DNA of 64,000 nucleotides from Deltaproteobacteria bacterium CG11_big_fil_rev_8_21_14_0_20_45_16 (GTDB lineage Bacteria; Bdellovibrionota; UBA2394). The notes under the pieces are model-generated. The model saw nothing but the letters and a program-made list of their open reading frames with translations, made no database searches and was not told the origin of the DNA. The translations under genes and the position numbers were made by a program. Where the stretch lies: NCBI GenBank assembly GCA_002787535.1, contig PCXB01000050.1, positions 72,205 through 136,204 of the forward strand, read 5' to 3'. This document shows positions 27,054 to 35,089 of this stretch, piece by piece. How positions within the stretch are numbered: the first letter of the stretch is position 1; every line of letters begins with the position of its first letter.

Positions 27054-28787
27054 GTGTCAGAGGGGCAAGCAGAAAATCCAGCCGTTACTAGCGCGCCAGT
27101 GGGTGCTCAAAAGAGCTCCGTCGAGATTTTTTTGAATTCACTCGAGAAGTGTATTCGATCGGCTCGCGTTTATCGATATGAATCCGGTCAAAAAATGATG
27201 GAGAATATTTACGAGAATGTGATTCAAGCTATCGATCGGGCATTTTTTGAAGAGGAAGTCATCGACGTTCACGTCAAACCCTACCAGATGATGTTTCAGG
27301 GAAGGGTGGTATACGAAAATAAGGAAAAGAAGAGCTCCCTAAGTTGGCTGTTGTACGAGCATGGCGTCCGGATGCTTTCATTTAAGCGCGGGATGGCGCG
27401 AGACGAGCTTATCGGCATCATAGGCATGCTCGCCACGGACTTTAATGTACCTGAAATGATGGATCATGATTTGTATTGTGTTTTCATTGAAAACCGCTTG
27501 GATCACTTTGAAGTCATTGGATTCGACAAGATTGGCGAGCTTCAGAAAGAGAGCCCGGATCTCAAAGAAGAGTTGGGACGCTTTCGAAAGCTAATTGGCA
27601 ATCGGAGTGCTCCTAGAGAGGCGCCCCAGACTCGAAAGCTACGGCAAGACGATCTGAAGGTGATCGAAGAATTTCAACTGAGTCCTGCGCAGTTTGCAAA
27701 GCCCGATGAGGAAGTAAATAAGATCGTTCAATCCATTACCGCAGGGCAACTGGGGACGAAGCGCGAAAAGGAGACCCTTGAGCGATTAGCCTTGATGGGC
27801 TTTCATTTTTTGCTTCAGGAACGAGATGTGGACCAAAATCAAGTCGGACGTGATCTTGTCAGCCAGGTTGCGATTATGATGCTCGAGGAGGAATATATTC
27901 CTCTCTTCGGAGCCTTGGTCAAAAAGATTCAGCAGCTTCATCGCGATATGCCGAACCAGCGAGGAGAGTATCAAAAAATACTCGACGCGATTTTCAGTGT
28001 GGATCGTGAATCTTTGATTCGACGACTTTTTGAGAAAAAGGATCATCAAACGAAGTTGGCGGAGATTCTCCTCTCAGCACCACCTAGCGCCGTTTCCTTG
28101 ATTGTCTTACTTTTGGATGCGCAGTCTTGGTGTCCAAAAGTATTTTCTGAATTTATCCTGAAGCATTTGCCCAGCCATTCCAAATGGCTCTTTGATACCG
28201 TCGAGCTGGCGCCTGAACTAAGTTGTTGGGAAGGGCTAATCAATATTTTTGCCGCCCGACCAACACAAAAATTTGCAAAGTTTCTTACAAGCTTGATGCA
28301 GTCGGCAGGTTCCACCTTAAAAGTGAAGGTTTTGCGCCAGTGCGCTATCATAGGATCCGAGGAAGCTCTTCAAGTATTTCGGCCACTGCTAACTTCAAGC
28401 AAGTACGAGGACCGAAAGTTAGCCTACGACATTTTACCATTGGCCAAAAACAAAGCGGCGCTCTTGATTCTAAAAGATCGTATTGACTCTAAAGAATTTC
28501 AATCGACATCGAATGATGAAAAGATGGAAGCTTATGCCTCTCTGTTGGCTTCAGCTGGAGAGGCAGCTTTGATATGGTTGGAAGCTCAATGGATGCAGCC
28601 TGGCGAAGGAATATTCAAAGGCCGACATCAAAATGAACGTCGACTTCTGCTATTGAAAGCCGTGGCAAAGACCAACCAAGATTTTATAGAAAGCCTTTTG
28701 AAGCTCACACCCTCCGACACCTTGAGTAAGGAGCTTCAGGAATTATTGGACAAAATCTCAAAACCATCGGGAGCGCCTACCTCATGA
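27054..28787 (+). CDS. Alpha-helical, HEAT-like repeat protein of unknown function
   Basis: I do not recognise a named family. The 577-residue protein is soluble, with no signal or membrane segment. An N-terminal region (residues 20-160) contains CIRSARVYRYESGQKM and a VDVHVKPYQMMFQGRVVYE-like strand part; residues 230-570 are a series of helical pairs with regular leucines, including a segment (VLRQCAIIGSEEALQVFRPLL) that reads like a HEAT repeat. It starts with GTG behind a run of eight G that serves as ribosome site and is followed with a 4-base ATGA overlap by a degenerate HD-GYP protein whose N-terminal third is similar in style. The two very likely act together. Confidence 0.78.
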   Translation: MSEGQAENPAVTSAPVGAQKSSVEIFLNSLEKCIRSARVYRYESGQKMMENIYENVIQAIDRAFFEEEVIDVHVKPYQMMFQGRVVYENKEKKSSLSWLLYEHGVRMLSFKRGMARDELIGIIGMLATDFNVPEMMDHDLYCVFIENRLDHFEVIGFDKIGELQKESPDLKEELGRFRKLIGNRSAPREAPQTRKLRQDDLKVIEEFQLSPAQFAKPDEEVNKIVQSITAGQLGTKREKETLERLALMGFHFLLQERDVDQNQVGRDLVSQVAIMMLEEEYIPLFGALVKKIQQLHRDMPNQRGEYQKILDAIFSVDRESLIRRLFEKKDHQTKLAEILLSAPPSAVSLIVLLLDAQSWCPKVFSEFILKHLPSHSKWLFDTVELAPELSCWEGLINIFAARPTQKFAKFLTSLMQSAGSTLKVKVLRQCAIIGSEEALQVFRPLLTSSKYEDRKLAYDILPLAKNKAALLILKDRIDSKEFQSTSNDEKMEAYASLLASAGEAALIWLEAQWMQPGEGIFKGRHQNERRLLLLKAVAKTNQDFIESLLKLTPSDTLSKELQELLDKISKPSGAPTS

Positions 28788-30202
28788 GTGAAGCTCAGCT
28801 GGAATCTCCAAACTCTGACGAATTTGAGGTAGCCCGCAGAGATTTCATTAATGCGATTTTTGCCTTACTCAAGAATTTGGGAATTCACGATCTTCAAAAT
28901 GAGGCGTTGATCCGGCCCAAGGAGAATTTCTTACATACTCTTCAGGTTCTTCAAGGCTTCGCCGAAAACGGCGTCGAGCTCAAACTCAATGAAAGTTTGC
29001 TTACTGTTTGCGGCCAAAAATTAAATAACCATTTTTCCATAGTCGAAGCATCGAAGCAGGTGCCACGACACTTGGAACTTGCTCTCATGGAGAGTCTGAT
29101 ATTCGAGAAAGATGCGAATTGGCAAGACCTTGGAAATTTCTTTCAAAAATGGGCCTTACATTGCTCCGTTCATCAAAAATCGAAGGCGATAACGGGTGAA
29201 TTTAGAGGTGTAAAAATTGCCTTTGTCAATCCCGAAAAAGCGAATATTCGCCTTAAATCTAAGCAGCTGTTGATGAGCCCTTCGTATGCTCTCAACCACT
29301 ATTATGTTCTCAAGAATTTAATGATCGGTTACTTCAAGTCAATTTCTTCAAACCAGCTAATCTCTCAAAGGGAAGTTCGTCGCGAGATTCTCGAAATGAC
29401 AGAAATCGCTCGGGTGAATCCCTACCAATTGGTCGGCTTAAGTCTACTGCGCGGCACTGGCCAGGAAGAGGAGTTCGAGGACGTCGCTTGCGAAGCGATT
29501 TCGACGGCGCTTCTTTCCATTGTTTTGGCGAAGGAATTGGATTTTTCAACTCGCGAACAAGTGAATATTGGTGTGGTCGGCTTGATGTACAACGTCGGTC
29601 TTCTCAATCAGGAGTTGTCTAGTCTGCTAAAGTCAGACAAGCGTCTCAGTCAGGCTGAATACAAAAAAGTCATGGACGCCCAGTCCGCGGGAGTCTTCAA
29701 GCTAATTAAGACTCAGGGTTCTAGCCGTCCCGCCTTGGAACGGCTGCTCGCTTTGTTTGAAGCGACTCAGGGAAATTTTAAGAAATCTATTTCCCTTACC
29801 CTGGACAGTCGTTTGCTTCGAATGGTCTCTCAGTATGTCGCTCTTACGAGTCACCGTCCTTTTCGAGACGCTTATCATCCAGCCGAGGCCATGAAGATTC
29901 TTGGAAACCGAGCAACCAGTCGAAACGAAGGAAATCTCGATCCCGTTCTCTATTATTTATTTGTACGCTATTTAGGTGTTTATCCCGTAGGAAGTTTGGT
30001 GCTTTTATCAAATGGCAAGAAGGCTGTCGTTTTCAGGCCAAGTGGTGAAAAAGTTGGCGTTCCTATGCTTAAACTTGTCGTAGAGAATTCAGACGAGAAC
30101 TCAATTCTAATTGATCTCAGCCAAGAGACAGGGATTTCTATCGTCAAATCTCTTGATCCACGCCGTGAAGGCGTGCAAGTAAGCGGCTATTTCTTTGACT
30201 AA
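28784..30202 (+). CDS. Degenerate HD-GYP-like protein
   Basis: HD-GYP domains are c-di-GMP phosphodiesterases. In this 472-residue protein, the region from about residue 195 to 440 follows the fold: VGLMYNVGLL (about 263) stands where active members have a GLLHDIGK motif, and the C-terminal YLGVYPVGSLVLLSNGKKAVV matches the conserved end of HD-GYP proteins. However, the HD pair is replaced by Y-N, and no HxxxGYP motif is present (AGVFKLIKTQG occupies that place), so metal binding and catalysis are not expected. The N-terminal 190 residues are unidentified. It may act as a signal receptor or scaffold together with the helical protein encoded just upstream. The start overlaps that gene by ATGA. 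Confidence 0.78.
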   Translation: MSEAQLESPNSDEFEVARRDFINAIFALLKNLGIHDLQNEALIRPKENFLHTLQVLQGFAENGVELKLNESLLTVCGQKLNNHFSIVEASKQVPRHLELALMESLIFEKDANWQDLGNFFQKWALHCSVHQKSKAITGEFRGVKIAFVNPEKANIRLKSKQLLMSPSYALNHYYVLKNLMIGYFKSISSNQLISQREVRREILEMTEIARVNPYQLVGLSLLRGTGQEEEFEDVACEAISTALLSIVLAKELDFSTREQVNIGVVGLMYNVGLLNQELSSLLKSDKRLSQAEYKKVMDAQSAGVFKLIKTQGSSRPALERLLALFEATQGNFKKSISLTLDSRLLRMVSQYVALTSHRPFRDAYHPAEAMKILGNRATSRNEGNLDPVLYYLFVRYLGVYPVGSLVLLSNGKKAVVFRPSGEKVGVPMLKLVVENSDENSILIDLSQETGISIVKSLDPRREGVQVSGYFFD

Positions 30203-30745
30203 CTATCCCTTAACCTTTTCTTGAGACTCAGATCGCAAAGGCGAAGCCTTTGGTATGCCGGGAGGGAAGGATTGCCGATAGGTAGCGCCAAGCTTGAAGA
30301 TCAATTTTCGATTAACTTTCAAATGGTCGATGGATCCACAATTAAGGCTTAGGAGATCTGAAAGCACGCTTCCTCGAATCCCACAAAGTGTCTGGGAATT
30401 TAAGTGGGAAGAATTCCATAAAAGAGATCCCGGAACAGCAATCGTGGTAGCTTGATCCAAGGTATCACTACTTGCGACAGCTTCTAGCTCGTAAACATCT
30501 TGATCACGGAGGCGCAGAAGTTTCTTGGAAGCTAACGCAAACACACTAACTCGATCGCCGAATCGCTTGATAATTTTGACTTCTTCGCATTGTTGATAGA
30601 GACCAAGCTTTTCTCGTGATTGACAGCTGACCCACTTTTGAGCTTCGTCAGCTTTCAAAATTGAAACATTCAGAAATGATAGGGCAAAACCAATCGCAAC
30701 GAAGGCGAAATTTGCTTGAACTATCCTAGTTATCCCCATGTTCAT
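30203..30745 (-). CDS. Exported protein of unknown function
   Basis: No family is recognised. The 180-residue product has an N-terminal hydrophobic stretch (about residues 8-30) that could be a signal peptide ending near LKADEAQ. The mature part contains four cysteines (VSCQSREKL, QQCEEV, TLCGIRG, LNCGSI), suggesting two disulfides in the periplasm, and strand-like segments. It ends immediately next to the convergent HD-GYP-like gene. The 136-base stretch between this gene and the MaoC-like gene on the minus strand shows no gene or convincing regulatory element. Confidence 0.65.
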   Translation of the reverse strand: MNMGITRIVQANFAFVAIGFALSFLNVSILKADEAQKWVSCQSREKLGLYQQCEEVKIIKRFGDRVSVFALASKKLLRLRDQDVYELEAVASSDTLDQATTIAVPGSLLWNSSHLNSQTLCGIRGSVLSDLLSLNCGSIDHLKVNRKLIFKLGATYRQSFPPGIPKASPLRSESQEKVKG

Positions 30746-30881
30746 TTATATGTTTAAAAGCAATTCAAATGCCAAAAAAACATAGGCAATATCAAGCCCT
30801 AAGGCGCTCTAGTTGGGATAAAGGGGCCGCATTGCCCTGTGAAGGCCGTGTCCAGTCTGAAAATATTGCGAGTCGGCAGCT

Positions 30882-31259
30882 TTAGCCTATTTCTGCTCTG
30901 GCTTGAAGAACTTCCGTCCCATCAGCCTTCAACAAATTCCAGGTAATTAGTTTGTGGCCAGTAGGAAGTTCAGTTTCGGAGATGAATTCAGCCCGAAGGG
31001 TCTCACCCGGAAAAACTTTCTCTTTAAACTTCGATTCAAATTTGAGCAAAGTGTTGGGAGAAATCTTCCATTTCTCTAAAGCTGAGGCGGCTAAGCCCAT
31101 GCTTAGCATACCATGGGCAATGACATTGGGGAGTCCAGCCGCTCGAGCAAAATCTGGATCGAGGTGAATCTTGTTGTGATCGCCAGAGGCGTCGGCATAG
31201 TCCAAAATTTGCTCTTTTGTTATGGGATCAAGATCGAAACTCGGAAATTTCTCGTTCAT
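30882..31259 (-). CDS. MaoC-like (R)-specific hydratase, hot-dog fold
   Basis: MaoC-type enzymes add water to enoyl-CoA or enoyl-ACP. The 125-residue protein carries the hydratase motif YADASGDHNKIHLDPDFA with catalytic Asp and His (GDxN...H), followed by GLPNVIAHGMLSMGL, and a strand with LRAEFISETEL. The proline of the usual GDxNPxH is a lysine here. It starts with an ATGA overlap behind a second hot-dog protein, so the two may form a heterodimeric dehydratase like the HadAB type. The natural substrate is not evident. Confidence 0.85.
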   Translation of the reverse strand: MNEKFPSFDLDPITKEQILDYADASGDHNKIHLDPDFARAAGLPNVIAHGMLSMGLAASALEKWKISPNTLLKFESKFKEKVFPGETLRAEFISETELPTGHKLITWNLLKADGTEVLQARAEIG

Positions 31260-31657
31260 TCCGCACCACCTGTCTCTGCGATCAAAATAGTTGAATGCGA
31301 TCGAAGAAGTAGATTGTTCGAAGAAACCTCGTAAATGTTAGTTGTGAAATTCAGCCAATGGCTTGTTGCCCGCTTTCGATAGCGTTCCAAGATGGCTTGA
31401 CTTCGTACCTGGCAGGGAAGATGCAAACTGTCCAAATATTCAAAATCTTGCTGGACATGCAAGAGTTTCATCCAGTCCACTTCTAGACGATTAAGAAGCT
31501 CAAACATGCAAGTCAGGGCGCGAACTCCCAGCGTTGGTGGGATCTGTCGTGAGCTTGTTCGGAAGGACTTTTGAAATCCATCGACAAGCTTTTGGTTAAT
31601 TTCAAATTCAAAAACGGATGAATAAAGGGGGAGCTGTTCGATGGAAATTTCGAGCAT
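31256..31657 (-). CDS. Hot-dog fold protein, probable non-catalytic partner of MaoC-like hydratase
   Basis: The sequence resembles the N-terminal, non-catalytic half of MaoC/FAS1-type dehydratases: a PPTLGVRALTCMFELLNRL helix, then VQQDFEYLDSLHLPCQV and LLLRSHSTILIAE strands of a hot-dog fold. No catalytic Asp/His pair is present. The track begins at a TTG (31678); the ATG at 31657, two bases after the stop codon of the upstream cyclase gene, looks better and implies coupled translation. It overlaps the catalytic MaoC-like gene by ATGA. Together they could be subunits of one (R)-hydratase; this is inferred from neighbourhood and fold. Confidence 0.68.
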   Translation of the reverse strand: MLEISIEQLPLYSSVFEFEINQKLVDGFQKSFRTSSRQIPPTLGVRALTCMFELLNRLEVDWMKLLHVQQDFEYLDSLHLPCQVRSQAILERYRKRATSHWLNFTTNIYEVSSNNLLLRSHSTILIAETGGAE

Positions 31658-31659
31658 GA

Positions 31660-32568
31660 TCAGGAATCGATTAGGCAATAAGAGCGATTCCGTCCAGCTT
31701 TCTTTGCCTTATATAAGAAGGCATCAGCGCTCTTAATCAATTCGCCCGGAGTCTTATGATTCTCTTGAGTGAAAGTCGCCGCGCCGAGAGAGATCGTGAC
31801 AGGAATCTTTTTGCCTTCATAAATAAAAGAATGACTTTCAATCAATACGCGCAGTCTTTCCGAAAAGGTTCTGGCACCAAGAAGAGGCGTTTCTCTTAAT
31901 AAAAAGACCATTTCTTCCCCACCATATCGTCCACCAACATCCCCCCGACGCAATACATTCAAGAGTATTCTGCCGATTTCCTTGAGAACAAAATCTCCGG
32001 CAAGATGTCCGTATATGTCGTTAACTTTTTTGAAGTGATCAATATCGCTCATCACAATCGAGAGAGGTTTATTGGTACGTCGATGAAAATTAAACTCAAC
32101 GTCCAAGTGTTCCAGAAAATATCGTTTCGAAAAAAGTCCCGTCAGAGAATCCTTTGTCGCGGATTCATAAAGTTCCTTCTGAAAAGCTACTTCTTGTTCA
32201 TCTTGTAGAACAAACTTAAGGACGGTCGCGGATCCTAACTGGAGACGGTCACCGTTCGCCAATTTTGATTCTGTTACTCGTTCTCCGTTTAAAAAGGTTC
32301 CGTTAGAACTCTTTAAGTCTTCAGCCTTCCATTCGTCGTTACCCAGAAAGTGAAGTCGACAATGATTTCGACTGACGCTTGATTCTTGCAATACGATATC
32401 GGCGTCGGTGGATCGACCTAATTCCCAGTGATCTCTCGCTTCAAGATTAATGGTTTGACCGGCCGTTGGTCCCGTCATGACGATTAGGACGGCGTGCTTG
32501 GTTTTCTGTCCAAAGTTGTCCTCTTTAAGAGGTGCGATGGTTGTCGTCTGATCATGATCGTCTTGCAC
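31660..32568 (-). CDS. FHA-GGDEF diguanylate cyclase (DgcB-like)
   Basis: A predicted diguanylate cyclase making c-di-GMP. After a short tail containing TTT (residues 8-10), an FHA phosphothreonine-binding domain follows (about 28-115; ELGRSTDADIVL, SVSRNHCRL, SSNGTFLNG), then a linker helix and a GGDEF domain (about 135-300) with SDIDHFKKVNDIYGH and the active-site loop RYGGEEM, a rare variant of GGDEF/GGEEF. The inhibitory I-site RxxD (RRGD) lies five residues before it. This FHA-GGDEF layout matches DgcB of Bdellovibrio bacteriovorus, needed for prey invasion. The GTG start overlaps the AAGGAG ribosome site, so the true start is uncertain. Confidence 0.92.
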   Translation of the reverse strand: MQDDHDQTTTIAPLKEDNFGQKTKHAVLIVMTGPTAGQTINLEARDHWELGRSTDADIVLQESSVSRNHCRLHFLGNDEWKAEDLKSSNGTFLNGERVTESKLANGDRLQLGSATVLKFVLQDEQEVAFQKELYESATKDSLTGLFSKRYFLEHLDVEFNFHRRTNKPLSIVMSDIDHFKKVNDIYGHLAGDFVLKEIGRILLNVLRRGDVGGRYGGEEMVFLLRETPLLGARTFSERLRVLIESHSFIYEGKKIPVTISLGAATFTQENHKTPGELIKSADAFLYKAKKAGRNRSYCLIDS

Positions 32569-32620
32569 TCCTTCTTATTTTAGCGAAGCTCAAATTATAG
32601 TCACAAGCAAATAAGGTCTT

Positions 32621-34282
32621 TTAACGCACTCGAGTGATAAAAATACTGTAGGGACTGTCCTTCGAACTAAACTCAAGAATGGCGTCTTTTTTATCGTGAG
32701 GGATAATAAGCCGCATCACTGCAAAGGCTTCGGGACGCAGCAGCATTTTGTTAGAACGTCTGACAAGGGACAAATCGATCATTAGAGGGTGAATATCTCC
32801 AGCTTTGATCTCGATCACCTCTTCCGTTCTATCAAAAAACTTCAAACCCTTGACCTGCTCCTCGGTAATATTCTGCGCTGGAATTAAAGTATTTTGTCTT
32901 CCTGAGTCAAAAAGCGTCGAACTCAAGCTTGTGAAAAAATGCTCTAGAAACTGATTTTTGTTTTGCTCAAAAGTTTTAGCAATATTGTCTAATCCTGTTT
33001 CGGGACTGGCTATCCACTTTTTAAATAAGTTCCTTGTGAGGGGATCATTTTTGTCCAGTGTAGCTCCCGCGCGGGCCAAGGCGTGTTGAATCAACAGGGT
33101 CGCAAAGCCTCGAGTCTTAATATTGTGAAGCGGTAAACCGCCAGCTGCTTCCAGAGACAGGGAAGTCTCGCTTGGTGATTTCAAAAATCGAGTCATATGC
33201 GAATTGACATAGGGAGCTCCCTGAACGAGCTCTTCAATATTGTGCGAAAATCCCTCATCCAGTGAGGCTTGTTCTGGCATTAGTTGATATTTTTGAACCG
33301 ATTCAAAGTCGCCGCGCTCCGGCTCTGGAATTTGTTGCATGACTTTATAAAGGTAGCTGATGAGATGCTGAATTTCGTGGCTGGTCGTCGCACAGAGCTT
33401 CCAATCACTAATGTCAGGGGAGAGGCGGATGCTTTCTCGAAAATTAGCATCGGGCATTAAACGACCTTTATAGCTTTCAAAAAGATCCAAAAAATTAAAG
33501 GAGCCAATTGCCATGCCGTTGTCGCTCTGGATGGGTGAAATAAGTAGTGCGATTTCCGATTCCTTACCAATTTGTATGGGTCGTCCTAGCCAGTCGATGG
33601 TTTCAGATACAGCTTGGTCGAGACAGCCAAGCTTCGACTGAAATTCGGAAGCTTGGGTCGGATTTACGGACTTGTCCATAAATGCGGCATAATGACCTTT
33701 TGAGGCGTGAATTTCTTCGAACTCCGCTTTTTCTCCGCGGGATGACGGGTCATCCGAGTTTCTTAAATAAAAGTAGTGCTGTGCGGGGGCGGGTGGCTGT
33801 GGGGTTTTGCTAGTATCCCCATCTATCGAACTTTGGCCGGCGTTCGAGTCATGGTTCAATTGAAATCGAATGGAGGTCGGAACGTGGGCACCCCATTCTT
33901 CAACTTCGCTATCATCTGCTTCATTGCCTTGCGGAAGTTTTCCGATGATTTTTCCTTTCAATCTCTCTTCTTCGGCAGGGATCGACTTTGAGCTAAACGA
34001 GCTGGAAATGGAGAATTCGGATCTTTGAAAATAGTCATTTTCTCGGAACTCTGATTGATTCCAAAGGACAATCACATACTCCTGATCTTCTTTTGAGTCC
34101 GACAGGTCCCATACAAAATTACCACCCTCTTTGTTTGCCGAGCAGCCGGTAAAATTTGAACTGAGTTTACAATCAATGGAACGACGAGCTTTAGGAGATT
34201 CTGACCCACAGCTTATTAAATTGAGGGCAACAAGGCCGATCACGCCGATCCCGAGGTTCTTATTTAAGCGCGGGTAAAACAT
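32621..34282 (-). CDS. Lipoprotein with HExxH metallopeptidase-like domain
   Basis: The protein starts with a type II signal peptide ending in the lipobox LISC-G, so it should be anchored in the outer or inner membrane. Residues 40-190 show beta-sandwich-like, charged sequence. The second half contains TTSHEIQHLISYLYKVM (about residue 300), an HExxH zinc motif, followed by LDEGFSHNIEEL about 50 residues later with a possible third ligand. This spacing resembles the M30 (hyicolysin) peptidase group. The enzyme may be a surface or periplasmic protease; active-site completeness can only be judged with an alignment. It is transcribed away from rimI. Confidence 0.76.
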   Translation of the reverse strand: MFYPRLNKNLGIGVIGLVALNLISCGSESPKARRSIDCKLSSNFTGCSANKEGGNFVWDLSDSKEDQEYVIVLWNQSEFRENDYFQRSEFSISSSFSSKSIPAEEERLKGKIIGKLPQGNEADDSEVEEWGAHVPTSIRFQLNHDSNAGQSSIDGDTSKTPQPPAPAQHYFYLRNSDDPSSRGEKAEFEEIHASKGHYAAFMDKSVNPTQASEFQSKLGCLDQAVSETIDWLGRPIQIGKESEIALLISPIQSDNGMAIGSFNFLDLFESYKGRLMPDANFRESIRLSPDISDWKLCATTSHEIQHLISYLYKVMQQIPEPERGDFESVQKYQLMPEQASLDEGFSHNIEELVQGAPYVNSHMTRFLKSPSETSLSLEAAGGLPLHNIKTRGFATLLIQHALARAGATLDKNDPLTRNLFKKWIASPETGLDNIAKTFEQNKNQFLEHFFTSLSSTLFDSGRQNTLIPAQNITEEQVKGLKFFDRTEEVIEIKAGDIHPLMIDLSLVRRSNKMLLRPEAFAVMRLIIPHDKKDAILEFSSKDSPYSIFITRVR

Positions 34283-34408
34283 AGCTTTAGACTTGATAAT
34301 TTGCCCCCTTGGGCCATCAAGCTCCTCTTTGTACTAGATTTCATGTCTTTGAACAGGGGGGCATAAAACATAGTGATTTCGGCTGCAAATAGGCTATCTT
34401 TAGGCTTT

Positions 34409-34897
34409 ATGGCCCATTCTGGCATCCCTGATTTTCTAAATGGTCTTGAGCTCAAAAGTCTTCGAGAGCTTCATTTGGAGGCGATTTATGAGATTGAAAA
34501 GCAGGTCTATGAGGAACCATGGAGTAAGGAATTGCTCGGCGAGAGTTTGAAGGCTCCGATGACCTATTCTCTGGCGTTGTTTCGCTCAAAGGACGTGGTC
34601 GCTTATGCTATTTATCAGGTTGTATTTAGCGAAGGTCATTTGTTGAACCTTGCCGTGCATTCAGATTTTCAAAACCAAGGAGTGGGCTCCAAACTTTTAG
34701 ATTGCCTATTAGAAGATAGTCAGAGGCGTGGGGCCTTAAATTTCTTCCTTGAGGTGAGACCAAGCAATCAAATTGCGCGAAAGCTTTATGAGCATCGAGG
34801 CTTTAGGCCCTTAATGATTCGAGAACGTTACTATGCCAATGGCGAGGCGGCTCTTATTATGGTTTTGGATTTCATTGCCGATTCCTCTGCAGAATAA
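34409..34897 (+). CDS. rimI: Ribosomal protein alanine N-acetyltransferase RimI-like
   Basis: A GNAT acetyltransferase that probably modifies the N terminus of ribosomal protein S18. Matching features are IEKQVYEEPWSKELLGESL at the N terminus, LLNLAVHSDFQNQGVGSKLL (acetyl-CoA binding Q/RxxGxG/A loop as QNQGVG), and a C-terminal EVRPSNQIARKLYEHRGF, typical of RimI. The track starts at a GTG (34373); the ATG at 34409 gives a 162-residue protein nearer to the usual size. GNAT enzymes are diverse, so substrate assignment is an inference from the RimI-type ends. Confidence 0.84.
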   Translation: MAHSGIPDFLNGLELKSLRELHLEAIYEIEKQVYEEPWSKELLGESLKAPMTYSLALFRSKDVVAYAIYQVVFSEGHLLNLAVHSDFQNQGVGSKLLDCLLEDSQRRGALNFFLEVRPSNQIARKLYEHRGFRPLMIRERYYANGEAALIMVLDFIADSSAE

Positions 34898-34963
34898 GGG
34901 CTGGACAATTGCCTGTGAAAGCACCTATTTATGTGTCCAAGACTGGGTTTAAAAGCCAGGTTT

Positions 34964-35015
34964 AAGACTTGCCAAGTCTTCCTGAGTTTATGTAAACCAT
35001 GTCTAGGCTTTATGG
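34964..35015 (+). promoter_or_regulatory. Structured leader before nusA (three hairpins)
   Basis: The untranslated stretch before nusA contains successive inverted repeats: AAGACTT-GCC-AAGTCTT (34964-34980, seven perfect pairs), GTTTA-TG-TAAAC (34986-34997) and CCAT/ATGG (34997-35015). They are followed by a terminator-like hairpin. The arrangement suggests an attenuation-type leader of the nusA operon, or a small RNA ending at that terminator. No tRNA can be folded from this stretch by eye. Confidence 0.45.
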
Positions 35016-35031
35016 ATGGAGCCGATCTGTG

Positions 35032-35056
35032 AGGTCCCGATGGGGCCTTTCTTTTT
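35032..35056 (+). terminator. Rho-independent terminator-like hairpin upstream of nusA
   Basis: AGGTCCC-GAT-GGGGCCT pairs over seven positions (one G-T pair) with a three-base loop and is followed by TTTCTTTTT. It lies 34 bases before the nusA start. It could end the rimI transcript, or be an attenuator within the nusA leader, since NusA itself affects such hairpins. Confidence 0.6.
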
Positions 35057-35089
35057 GGGTTAAAACAACATCATCCGCGCCAAGGAAAT

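Noticed and set aside
34264-34455. Small minus-strand ORF over the rimI start
   Set aside because: It covers the intergenic region and the rimI N terminus, has no ribosome site and no recognisable sequence.
34898-35031. tRNA gene upstream of nusA (as metY in E. coli)
   Set aside because: No GTTCRA T-loop sequence or cloverleaf can be laid over this stretch.
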